Of a stretch of DNA of 58,280 bases, positions 8,535 to 15,795 are shown piece by piece. A program made the translations under genes and the position numbers. Positions within the stretch are counted from its first letter, which is position 1. Each line of letters begins with the position of its first letter. The notes below the pieces were generated by a model, which did not search any database, was not told the origin of the DNA, and saw only the letters and a program-made list of their open reading frames with translations. This DNA comes from Atopobiaceae bacterium (GTDB lineage: Bacteria; Actinomycetota; Coriobacteriia; Coriobacteriales; Atopobiaceae): NCBI GenBank assembly GCA_017533825.1, contig JAFWIE010000057.1, positions 1 to 58,280 of the forward strand, read 5' to 3'.

Positions 8535-8843
8535 ATGCCACTTCCGCAGCTTACCGAAGAGCAGCGCAAGGCAGCGCTAGAGAAGGCCGCGGCCGCACGC
8601 CATGCTCGTGCGGAGCTTCGCGACAACATCAAGGCGGGGAAGGTCTCGCTCGAGGAGGTACTCGATTCCGATGACCCCATCGCGAATCGCATGAAGGTCT
8701 CCGCTCTCATCGAGTCGCTGCCTGGCTATGGCAAAGCGAAGGCCACCAAGATCATGGACGAGCTCGGCATTTCGCCGTCGAGGCGCATCAAGGGCCTCGG
8801 CGCACGACAGCGCGAGCAGCTCCTCGAGACGCTTTCCAAGTAG
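8535..8843 (+). CDS. mihF: Integration host factor, actinobacterial type
   Basis: The product has 102 residues and is basic and helical. The core SALIESLPGYGKAKATKIMDELGI is a helix-hairpin-helix-like DNA-binding region shared by mycobacterial and streptomycete mIHF, and RRIKGLGARQREQLLETL follows. It is a nucleoid-associated protein with no sequence relation to proteobacterial IHF. AGGGAGGA precedes the ATG. The adjacent gmk is the usual neighbour across actinobacteria and supports the identity. Confidence 0.92.
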   Translation: MPLPQLTEEQRKAALEKAAAARHARAELRDNIKAGKVSLEEVLDSDDPIANRMKVSALIESLPGYGKAKATKIMDELGISPSRRIKGLGARQREQLLETLSK

Positions 8844-9409
8844 TGGAACGCAGAGCTCGACTGTTCGTCGTTTCGGGTCCGGCAGGCGTGGGCAAGGGAA
8901 CGCTCGTCGCGCGGGTGCGCGCCCTGCGTCCCACCCTAGGCCTGACCGTCTCGGCGACGACGCGATCCCCTCGCCCTGGTGAGGTCGACGGGGTCGCGTA
9001 TCACTTTATGTCGGACGAGGAGTTCGACCAGCACATTGAGGCCGGCGACTTCCTCGAGTGGGCACAGGTTCACGACCACCGCTATGGCACGCTACGGAGC
9101 GAGATTGACGCATGCCTGGCGCGCGGCGAGTCCGTTGTGCTCGAGATTGACGTCCAGGGTGGCAACAACGTAAAGAAGGTGTTCCCCGACGTCGTGCGCA
9201 TCTTCGTCGAGCCTCCCTCGTGGGAGACCTTGGTGGAGCGGCTCACGGGAAGGGGGACGGAGTCCGAGGAGTCTTTGGCCCTTCGGCTCCAGACAGCCAA
9301 GCGCGAGTTGACGCTGGCGGATTCGTATGACGTTCAGCTCGTCAACGACGACCTCGACGAAGCCACGGAAAACCTGGACCAGATTCTAGAGAAGTACGAG
9401 ACCTCTTAG
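8843..9409 (+). CDS. gmk: Guanylate kinase
   Basis: The product has 188 residues. It phosphorylates GMP to GDP with ATP. The P-loop is SGPAGVGKGTL, and the GMP-binding TVSATTRSPRPGEVDGVAYHF, EWAQVHDHRYGT and VLEIDVQGG follow in family order. The GTG start overlaps the mihF stop (TAGTG). rpoZ follows after 11 bases. Confidence 0.95.
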   Translation: MERRARLFVVSGPAGVGKGTLVARVRALRPTLGLTVSATTRSPRPGEVDGVAYHFMSDEEFDQHIEAGDFLEWAQVHDHRYGTLRSEIDACLARGESVVLEIDVQGGNNVKKVFPDVVRIFVEPPSWETLVERLTGRGTESEESLALRLQTAKRELTLADSYDVQLVNDDLDEATENLDQILEKYETS

Positions 9410-9420
9410 AAAGGCAGATT

Positions 9421-9714
9421 ATGGCGATCACGACCCCCGAAATCGATACGCTGCTTTCGAAGACCGAGGAGAACCCGTTCCTGCTGTGCTCCATCGCGTC
9501 CAAGCGTGCGTGCGACATCAACAACATGCTGCGTGGACAGCATCTTCGGGTGACGGCCATCCAGGACTTCGATGACATCACCACGATGGCGTCCGGCGAG
9601 GACACCGTCTCCATCGCGATGCAAGAGATCAACGACGACGTTCTGAGCTTCGTGCAGGACGAGTTTGATGCCCAGATTCGTGGCTCCAACGCTCGGGTGC
9701 AGCAGAATTCATGA
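9421..9714 (+). CDS. rpoZ: RNA polymerase omega subunit
   Basis: The product has 97 residues. The core LLCSIASKRACDINNML corresponds to the conserved omega helix that clamps beta' (usual form ASKRARQIN). EEIND-like IAMQEINDDVLSF follows. Omega helps to assemble and stabilise RNA polymerase. AGAAAGG lies before the ATG. The position after gmk is conserved in most bacteria. Overlap with thiI is four bases (ATGA). Confidence 0.9.
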   Translation: MAITTPEIDTLLSKTEENPFLLCSIASKRACDINNMLRGQHLRVTAIQDFDDITTMASGEDTVSIAMQEINDDVLSFVQDEFDAQIRGSNARVQQNS

Positions 9715-10949
9715 GTGAGCGCGTCTGTCTCGTTCACTATCACGAGATTGGCCTCAAGGGCAAGAACCGATCCACCTTCGAGAATCGCCTGCTGAGTAAC
9801 TTGAGCCATGCGCTCAAGGGTGCAGGCGTAAAGAAGGTGCGGCGCATCTCCGGACATGTGCTGGTGGAGTCCGAGGATGGCTGTGCGACGCCCGCCATGG
9901 CACATGCCATAGCGCAGGTGCCGGGCGTGGCGCGCGTGTCCCTCGCGTATCGCTGTGCGCTCGACGAGGATGAGTACTGCGCCGCCGCGGTGCGAGCGCT
10001 CCAAGAGGTCGAGACCCCGTGGGAGAGCTTCAAGGTGCATGCGCGTCGCTCGTCGACCAACTACGAGCGCCATACGCTCGAGATGAACCGCATCGTGGGC
10101 AGCGCCCTGTGCGACGCGTTCCCCACAAAGAAGGTCTTGATGCATGGGCCGGACATGACGGTCATCGTGCATGCGGTCCAAGGTGATGTCTATGTCTATG
10201 CAGATACGGGACCGGGCGTCGGTGGGCTTCCGGTGGGCACGGCCGGCAAGGTGGTCTCGCTGTTCTCGAGCGGATTTGACTCACCCGTGGCAACATGGAT
10301 GGTTGGCCGCCGCGGCGCGGTGTGTGTGCCCATTCACTTCTCGGGGAGGCCGATGACGTCCGACGCGAGCGAATGGCTGTGCCAAGACCTCGTGGAAGCG
10401 CTCGCGCCCGCGGGCATCATCGGCAGAATGTACGTAGTGCCCTTTGGCGACCGGCAGCGAGAGATTTCGCTTGTCGTGCCGCAGAGTCTGCGCGTCATCA
10501 TGTATCGGCGCGTGATGTTTGCCGTTGCCGAGAGAATCGCGCAGGTCGAAGGCGCGAAGGCGCTGGTGACCGGCGAGTCCCTCGGACAGGTCGCCTCGCA
10601 GACGCTCGACAACATCGCCGTCGTGAACGAGATGGTGTCGATGCCCGTTCTGCGTCCTCTCATCGGCTCCGATAAGCAGGAGATCATGCGTCGCGCCGAG
10701 CAGATCGGTACGCACGAGATCAGCAGTCAGGACGCTCCAGATTGTTGCACGCTCTTCATGCCGCGACGTCCCGAGACCCACGCGCGTGCACGCGAGGTGC
10801 ATGAGGCATGGAACTCGTTCGACCATGACGAGATGATCGAGCAGCTGGTCCGCGACATCGAGTACGTGGACTTCGAGCAATGCCCGTCGTACAAGCCGCC
10901 GCGTGAGCTGCGTGCGCGACACCGGGATCTTGCACCTGCCGAGTGGTAA
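9711..10949 (+). CDS. thiI: tRNA 4-thiouridine / thiamine sulfurtransferase, short form
   Basis: The product has 412 residues. An N-terminal ferredoxin-like plus THUMP region (YHEIGLKGKNRSTFENRL) is followed by the PP-loop ATPase (SLFSSGFDSPVATW), which adenylates uridine 8 of tRNA before sulfur transfer. TGESLGQVASQTLDN and the DCCTLFMPRRP cysteine motif are present. The C-terminal rhodanese domain found in E. coli ThiI is absent, as in most Gram-positive ThiI proteins. It overlaps rpoZ and ends at a strong terminator. Confidence 0.93.
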   Translation: MSERVCLVHYHEIGLKGKNRSTFENRLLSNLSHALKGAGVKKVRRISGHVLVESEDGCATPAMAHAIAQVPGVARVSLAYRCALDEDEYCAAAVRALQEVETPWESFKVHARRSSTNYERHTLEMNRIVGSALCDAFPTKKVLMHGPDMTVIVHAVQGDVYVYADTGPGVGGLPVGTAGKVVSLFSSGFDSPVATWMVGRRGAVCVPIHFSGRPMTSDASEWLCQDLVEALAPAGIIGRMYVVPFGDRQREISLVVPQSLRVIMYRRVMFAVAERIAQVEGAKALVTGESLGQVASQTLDNIAVVNEMVSMPVLRPLIGSDKQEIMRRAEQIGTHEISSQDAPDCCTLFMPRRPETHARAREVHEAWNSFDHDEMIEQLVRDIEYVDFEQCPSYKPPRELRARHRDLAPAEW

Positions 10950-10956
10950 ACGTGGT

Positions 10957-10990
10957 GGCCCTCCGGGGATTGAATCCGGAGGGCCGCTTT
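10957..10990 (+). terminator. Terminator after thiI
   Basis: A 10-bp perfect stem, GGCCCTCCGG (10957-10966) with CCGGAGGGCC (10976-10985), is followed by GCTTT. Confidence 0.85.
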
Positions 10991-11059
10991 CATTCTGGTG
11001 GCGCTCTCTGAAGAGACGTTTGGCGGCTCATCATAGGGTCTCCATCTACACTTCCTAAC

Positions 11060-11084
11060 GGGCGGCTTTTTTGCCGCCTTTTTT
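11060..11084 (+). terminator. Second intrinsic terminator before comEA
   Basis: GGCGGC (11061-11066) pairs with GCCGCC (11073-11078) across a T6 loop and is followed by T6. It insulates the competence genes from thiI. Confidence 0.85.
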
Positions 11085-11175
11085 ACGTGCGCAAACGCCG
11101 TTTTTCGGGAAATATCCGCTCAATATCCGGGTAATTCGTGTCACCTAGGCCAAAAATCATCGAAGCGTCGTATAG

Positions 11176-11202
11176 CCCCCACCTCACCATGGTGAGTGGG
11201 GG
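11176..11202 (+). promoter_or_regulatory. Hairpin that hides the comEA ribosome site
   Basis: CCCCCA-CCTCACC (11176-11188) pairs with GGTGAG-TGGGGG (11191-11202) with one bulged base. The 3' arm is the G-rich Shine-Dalgarno of comEA. In mRNA the hairpin would block initiation unless opened. Confidence 0.6.
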
Positions 11203-11210
11203 TGATGCGT

Positions 11211-11975
11211 ATGGCACAGGAGAGAAAGGTTCCGCTGGGCCGAAAGCTGCGGGTCTTGGCGCGGAGGTACGGACTCGTAGGACACAAGGCGGTGGTGGCA
11301 GCGGTCGGCATGCTGCTCACAGTGATCGCGTTGGTGGCTGCTACGAGGGTGGGAGGAGCTAGCGACGTAGAGATTGTGCGATCGAGCGTCCCCGTCGAGG
11401 CGGATGATGCGACGGCAGGTGACGATGACACGCACGATAGAGGCTCGGATGGAGGCACGAGTCAAGAGAAGACGTCTGAGGCCGGCGCGACCACGCAGGC
11501 AGAACCCGCTCGCAGGCTCGTGCACGTCGATGGCGCGGTCGTCTCACCGGGCGTGTACGTCCTCGAGGAAGTCGATGCGCGCGTCAATGATGCAGTCACG
11601 CTTGCCGGCGGACTGACGCCAGAGGCGGATACGTCGCAGGTCAACCTCGCCGCACCGGTGGAGGACGGACAGAAGGTGCACATTCCCGTGGAGGGCGAGG
11701 TCACGGCCACTGCGGGTGGCGGAATGGACACCGTCGCACTACCGTCCGAGGCATCTGCCAACCCATCAGGAGATGGTCTGGCAGGACTCGTAAACATCAA
11801 CGAGGCCGCTGCGGAGGAGCTGTGCACCCTGCCGGGCGTGGGGGAGGCGACTGCCGCAGCCATCATCGAGGATCGGGAGGCACACGGGCCCTTTGCGAGC
11901 GTCGACGACCTCATGCGCGTCTCGGGCATAGGAGAGAAGAAGCTCGCCAAGATGCGGGAGCGGATCTGTGTTTGA
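11211..11975 (+). CDS. comEA: Competence protein ComEA, DNA receptor
   Basis: The product has 254 residues. One transmembrane helix (VVAAVGMLLTVIALVAATRV) near residue 30 is followed by an acidic, flexible linker. Next is an SLBB domain (VHVDGAVVSPGVYVL...LTPEADTSQVNLA), then a C-terminal tandem helix-hairpin-helix (VNINEAAAEELCTLPGVGEATA...FASVDDLMRVSGIGEKKL) that binds double-stranded DNA outside the membrane. The ATG at 11211 is chosen because GGGGG lies eight bases upstream; 11205 is possible. It overlaps comEC by eight bases, so the two genes are translationally coupled. Confidence 0.93.
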   Translation: MAQERKVPLGRKLRVLARRYGLVGHKAVVAAVGMLLTVIALVAATRVGGASDVEIVRSSVPVEADDATAGDDDTHDRGSDGGTSQEKTSEAGATTQAEPARRLVHVDGAVVSPGVYVLEEVDARVNDAVTLAGGLTPEADTSQVNLAAPVEDGQKVHIPVEGEVTATAGGGMDTVALPSEASANPSGDGLAGLVNINEAAAEELCTLPGVGEATAAAIIEDREAHGPFASVDDLMRVSGIGEKKLAKMRERICV

Positions 11976-14400
11976 CGGGCGGCAGATGCCGCGGCGACCA
12001 GACGTGCCGCCATCCGCATATGCGCTCGTGACGGTGATCGTCGTGGAGCGCGCGCTTCTGCAAGAGGGCAAGCCCTGGCTAGAGGGGCGTGGTGGTCTGG
12101 CAGCGTGCGTCGCCGTCGTGGCGCTGGTGCTCGTCGGAATGGTGGCTCGCCCCGTGCGTCCGCTGTGCCTGCTCATCGCCGTTGCCACCCTCTGCGCATT
12201 CGTGCTCGCATCTCTCGCCCTGTTCCGTGCTGCGCGGCTCTCTGCCTCGCTGGATGCCACGTCGCCCGCGCAGTGGGAGTTTCGCGTCGACGAGGACGGA
12301 AGCGAGGGCGCGCGTGGCTTCAGGTGCCGAGCGAGTGCCTTGTGGGAAGGCGGGGATCAGGGGTCTGTCTGGCTCGTATCTTCGGAGCCTCTCGACGTTG
12401 GCAGCAGGATTCGTTGCGTGGGAAGCTTCAGCGCCCTGGGCGACGACGAATGGGCGATATCCTCACGTATGCAGGGCATTTGCGGCACCGTGCGGATTGT
12501 ACGCATCGCGGATTCCATACCTCCGGAAGGGGTGCTCGGGACGGTGGGTTCCCTGCGTCGAGCGGTTCTCGAGTCCCTTCGCCCAGAGAAATCGGATGCT
12601 CGCGCATTGCTTGCCGGTTGCGTGTGCGGGTGGCGTCGAGCGCTTCACGAACGCGGCTTGGACGAGCTCTTTGCGCGATGTGGGACGGCGCACCTCGTGG
12701 CCGTCTCGGGAGGGCACCTCTCCATCCTGCTTGGGCTTATCGAAGCGGGCCTCGAAGCCTGCTCGTTTGGACCGAGACACCGTTGTGCCTCGCTGATTGC
12801 CATGGGAGGCGTCTTCGTGCTGCTCTGCGGTGCCCCGGCCTCTGCGTTGCGTGCGTGGGCCATGACGGGTGTGGCGCTGTGGGGCAAACTCGTCGGAAGG
12901 AGGGCGCATGCGCTCTCTGGTGTCTGCGTGGTGGGTCTCGTCATGGCTCTGTGGGATCCGGCACTCAGCGGGCGTCTGGGGTTCGTGCTTTCCGTGACCT
13001 CGGTGTGCGGCCTCTGCATGCTTGGACCGTATGGCACCTATGCAGCCGAGCAGGTTTTGCCCCACATTGTGCTCCCGCGTTGGCTTCCCAAAGGGGTGAG
13101 GCGGCGCTTCGCAAAAGCGATGACGGGTCTCAAGCAGTCGATGGGCGCATCCGTCGTGGCGCTGATGGTGACTCTTCCCTTAGTGGCGCCGGTTTTTGGC
13201 GTGGTCTCTTTGGCGGGCCCCCTTGCCAATGCCTTGGTGGCGACTCCCTTCACGCTCATGGTCGGGGCAGGCATCGTGGCGGGTGCGCTCTGGTGGTTGC
13301 CGCCAGTCCAGGGACCCGTGCTGTTACTTTGCGATGGCTTGGCCACGGTAGTCTTGTGGTTGTTGCGACTTGTCGACGCACTGCTGCTTCCTCAATTGCC
13401 TGTGAACGGTGGGTCCCCGCTGCCTTGGGCATGCGTCGCCATGCTCGTGGCGCTACTTGTCGTCTGGCCACGCATCGCGCCGGGAAGGATTCGCCTTGCG
13501 TTGCTGGCGGGCGCCCTCATCGTTGCCGTGACGGTGTTTCGTTGGAGATTCTTCGCACCCGCACGCATCTGCGTGCTTGACGTGGGACAAGGGGATGCCA
13601 TCCTCGTACAGGACGGTGCGTGTGCAGTGCTCGTCGATGCAGGCCCTGACGACGCAGTGGTGGACGCGCTCTGGCGCAATCACGTGGTGCATCTGGATGC
13701 CGTCGTCGTGACGCACCTGCACGATGACCATTATGCGGGTATCGAGTACCTGGGTGGAAGGGTGGCATGCGATCGCGTTGTTGTCGCGCAGGGTGTTGCG
13801 AGCCATTTGACGGGCGAGGTGGGCGACGCTGTGAAGAGTGTGGCGCCCGGCAACGTCGAGGAGATATGCTACGGGGATGTGCTTCGGATCGGCGGCTTCG
13901 CGCTGCGGATGGTGTCGCCGACGGGGCCTGTTGCAGGTGATGAGAACCCAGACTCTATTGGGCTGCTCGCGAGTTATGACGAGAACGGCAGGCAGCTGAC
14001 GGCACTTCTCACAGGCGATGCAGAGCGCGAGGAGACGGGAGCGGCCCTCGCGCGTGGCGACCTGTGCGATGTGGACTTCCTGAAGGTGGGACATCATGGC
14101 TCGGCCGTCTCGGTGGATGCCGAGCTTGCCACCGCACTCGACCCGGAGGTCTCGGTGGCGAGCGCTGGTGCGGGGAACAGCTACGGCCATCCCGATCCGG
14201 AATGCGTGAGGATTCTCGAAGCGGCTGACTCGGAGTTCCTTTGCACCAAGGACGTGGGCGACGTGGATGTCCGCCCCGGCACAGACGGCCCTGCAGTGCG
14301 TACGCAGCATCCGAATGAGCGCCTCAGCGGAAGGACAATGGATATGATTGTGGATAAGCTTCGTCATTTTTGGATAAGTTCATGGTCAAGTTGGATATGA
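11968..14400 (+). CDS. comEC: Competence protein ComEC/Rec2, DNA-uptake channel
   Basis: The product has 810 residues. N-terminal membrane helices flank an OB-like soluble segment. The Competence domain carries AHLVAVSGGHLSILLG and several helices, and the C-terminal metallo-beta-lactamase-like domain has LDVGQGDAILVQ, VTHLHDDHYAGIEYL and FLKVGHHGSAVS. The channel carries single-stranded DNA across the membrane. The GTG at 11968 lies in comEA; an ATG at 11986 is an alternative. The last 25 residues are AT-rich in DNA and read WISSWSSWI, unlike the rest, which hints at a replaced 3' end. All domains look intact. Confidence 0.93.
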   Translation: MFDGRQMPRRPDVPPSAYALVTVIVVERALLQEGKPWLEGRGGLAACVAVVALVLVGMVARPVRPLCLLIAVATLCAFVLASLALFRAARLSASLDATSPAQWEFRVDEDGSEGARGFRCRASALWEGGDQGSVWLVSSEPLDVGSRIRCVGSFSALGDDEWAISSRMQGICGTVRIVRIADSIPPEGVLGTVGSLRRAVLESLRPEKSDARALLAGCVCGWRRALHERGLDELFARCGTAHLVAVSGGHLSILLGLIEAGLEACSFGPRHRCASLIAMGGVFVLLCGAPASALRAWAMTGVALWGKLVGRRAHALSGVCVVGLVMALWDPALSGRLGFVLSVTSVCGLCMLGPYGTYAAEQVLPHIVLPRWLPKGVRRRFAKAMTGLKQSMGASVVALMVTLPLVAPVFGVVSLAGPLANALVATPFTLMVGAGIVAGALWWLPPVQGPVLLLCDGLATVVLWLLRLVDALLLPQLPVNGGSPLPWACVAMLVALLVVWPRIAPGRIRLALLAGALIVAVTVFRWRFFAPARICVLDVGQGDAILVQDGACAVLVDAGPDDAVVDALWRNHVVHLDAVVVTHLHDDHYAGIEYLGGRVACDRVVVAQGVASHLTGEVGDAVKSVAPGNVEEICYGDVLRIGGFALRMVSPTGPVAGDENPDSIGLLASYDENGRQLTALLTGDAEREETGAALARGDLCDVDFLKVGHHGSAVSVDAELATALDPEVSVASAGAGNSYGHPDPECVRILEAADSEFLCTKDVGDVDVRPGTDGPAVRTQHPNERLSGRTMDMIVDKLRHFWISSWSSWI

Positions 14401-14405
14401 TGGGG

Positions 14406-14430
14406 TGCCAAAGGGCTAACCCCTTTGGCA
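14406..14430 (+). terminator. Probable terminator after comEC
   Basis: TGCCAAAGGG (14406-14415) pairs perfectly with CCCTTTGGCA (14421-14430) and is followed by GTTTGTCCTG, a weak U-tract. Confidence 0.6.
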
Positions 14431-14510
14431 GTTTGTCCTGTTCGGAAGACGACGTTGGGTACACGAATTGGGTTACCCTTTCGTGTATCTCCTGATGGGA
14501 GGCATGTACC

Positions 14511-15494
14511 ATGGCATCGAGCGGGCTTCTTCCGGCCTACCTCGTCGTGGGAGTGGACAAGCTCAAGCGCGACCGCGTAATCCATCGCTTGAAGACATAT
14601 TTGCAACCGGGACTCGAGGTGTTTAATCTCGACGAAATGCAAGGCAGTGTCAGAATCGATTCCCAGACACTTCTTCAGTCATTGAATACCATACCCGTTG
14701 GTCAAGGCCATAGGCTAGTTATCATATATGAAGCCAACCTACTCACAGACGTAATCTGGGACACGCTACTCTCTTATCTGAATAATCCCAACACTGGGTG
14801 TGTCCTATGCTTGGATATGGAATCAATCGATGGGAGGACGAAGAAGGGCAAACAGCGTTTAGCGGCATTCACCAAGATAGACAAGCGGTCGGTAATCAGG
14901 TGTGACGCACTTAAGCCTCGTGAACTACCCAACCACATCATTAAGATTGGCAAATCGCTGGGCATTACCATTGATTATGGAGCGGCCCAGGAGCTTGTGA
15001 GCCGAGTTGGAGAAGATACGAAGCTACTCGATCGCACGTTGCGGACTTTGGGAGAGCAATGTGGGCCAGTCATAACGATTGGTATGGTGGAAGCAAATGT
15101 TGCACGAACTGCCGAAGTCAGACCTTGGGAGTTCTTAGACAAAATGGTGTTGGGAGACGCAAGACGAGCATTGGAATTGTATCGACATATGCCCAATCCA
15201 TCGCATCTGGGTCTCTTGACTATGATCACAAGACGCATGAGAGAGTTGGTGCAGGTGCGTTGTCTGATTGACAGAGGAAAGCGTAACACGGTAGCTTCTG
15301 AAATAGGAAAACAGGAGTGGCAAGTGCGCGATTTGCTAAAGGCTGCAAATCGTTACTCACAATCACAGTTGTACAGGTGCCTTTCGGCTTGTGCGGAATG
15401 CGAACGAGAACTCAAAGGTGGCAGCGATGATGAAGAGGCGGCCTTTATCAAACTTGTGTTGTTCATCTGTAACGCAAGTATTCTTAGCGAGTGA
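14511..15494 (+). CDS. holA: DNA polymerase III delta subunit
   Basis: The product has 327 residues. It is the clamp-loader delta subunit, with LLPAYLVVGVDKLKRDRVI at the N-terminus, the diagnostic RPWEFLDKMVLGDARRAL and the C-terminal collar region. GGGAGG lies nine bases before the ATG. Base use changes inside the gene. The first 100 or so bases are GC-rich like comEC, and the rest uses AT-rich codons like the restriction gene downstream, which suggests a recombination junction within holA. The comEA-comEC-holA-rpsT order is conserved in many Gram-positive bacteria; here it is interrupted by the restriction gene. Confidence 0.88.
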   Translation: MASSGLLPAYLVVGVDKLKRDRVIHRLKTYLQPGLEVFNLDEMQGSVRIDSQTLLQSLNTIPVGQGHRLVIIYEANLLTDVIWDTLLSYLNNPNTGCVLCLDMESIDGRTKKGKQRLAAFTKIDKRSVIRCDALKPRELPNHIIKIGKSLGITIDYGAAQELVSRVGEDTKLLDRTLRTLGEQCGPVITIGMVEANVARTAEVRPWEFLDKMVLGDARRALELYRHMPNPSHLGLLTMITRRMRELVQVRCLIDRGKRNTVASEIGKQEWQVRDLLKAANRYSQSQLYRCLSACAECERELKGGSDDEEAAFIKLVLFICNASILSE

Positions 15495-15795
15495 ATGATA
15501 AGCGACTTGATGCACTTTAGGCATGGTGTACCATCTAAGAGAAGTGCAATGGAGAACAGAAATGAACCCCCATTGTCGGATTCTGCCAATATTGCGCGGA
15601 TTTAGCTGCAAATACCTCTTTACCGTGACATGGGTGATCTTGTCGTCGACCGCCAACGAGACTCAAGCTCGGCGACACGAGACTTGAGAGCGTCCTATCC
15701 CCTTGGTCAAAACCATAACCTTGGACTCGATGCCCTCGCGTTACCATTACTTATAAGTGACAGACGGTTGAACTGGCTGTATACGGAGCATACTG
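15495..15795. other. AT-rich spacer between convergent holA and the restriction gene
   Basis: A nested hairpin (TGCACTT...AAGTGCA, about 15509-15549, enclosing ATGGT/ACCAT) follows holA without a U-run and may end its transcript. On the minus strand, around 15650-15690, a short run reads ALKSRVAELESR, coiled-coil in character, and continues only after a frame change. It may be the relic of a lost specificity or helper gene, but no family is recognisable. Confidence 0.35.
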
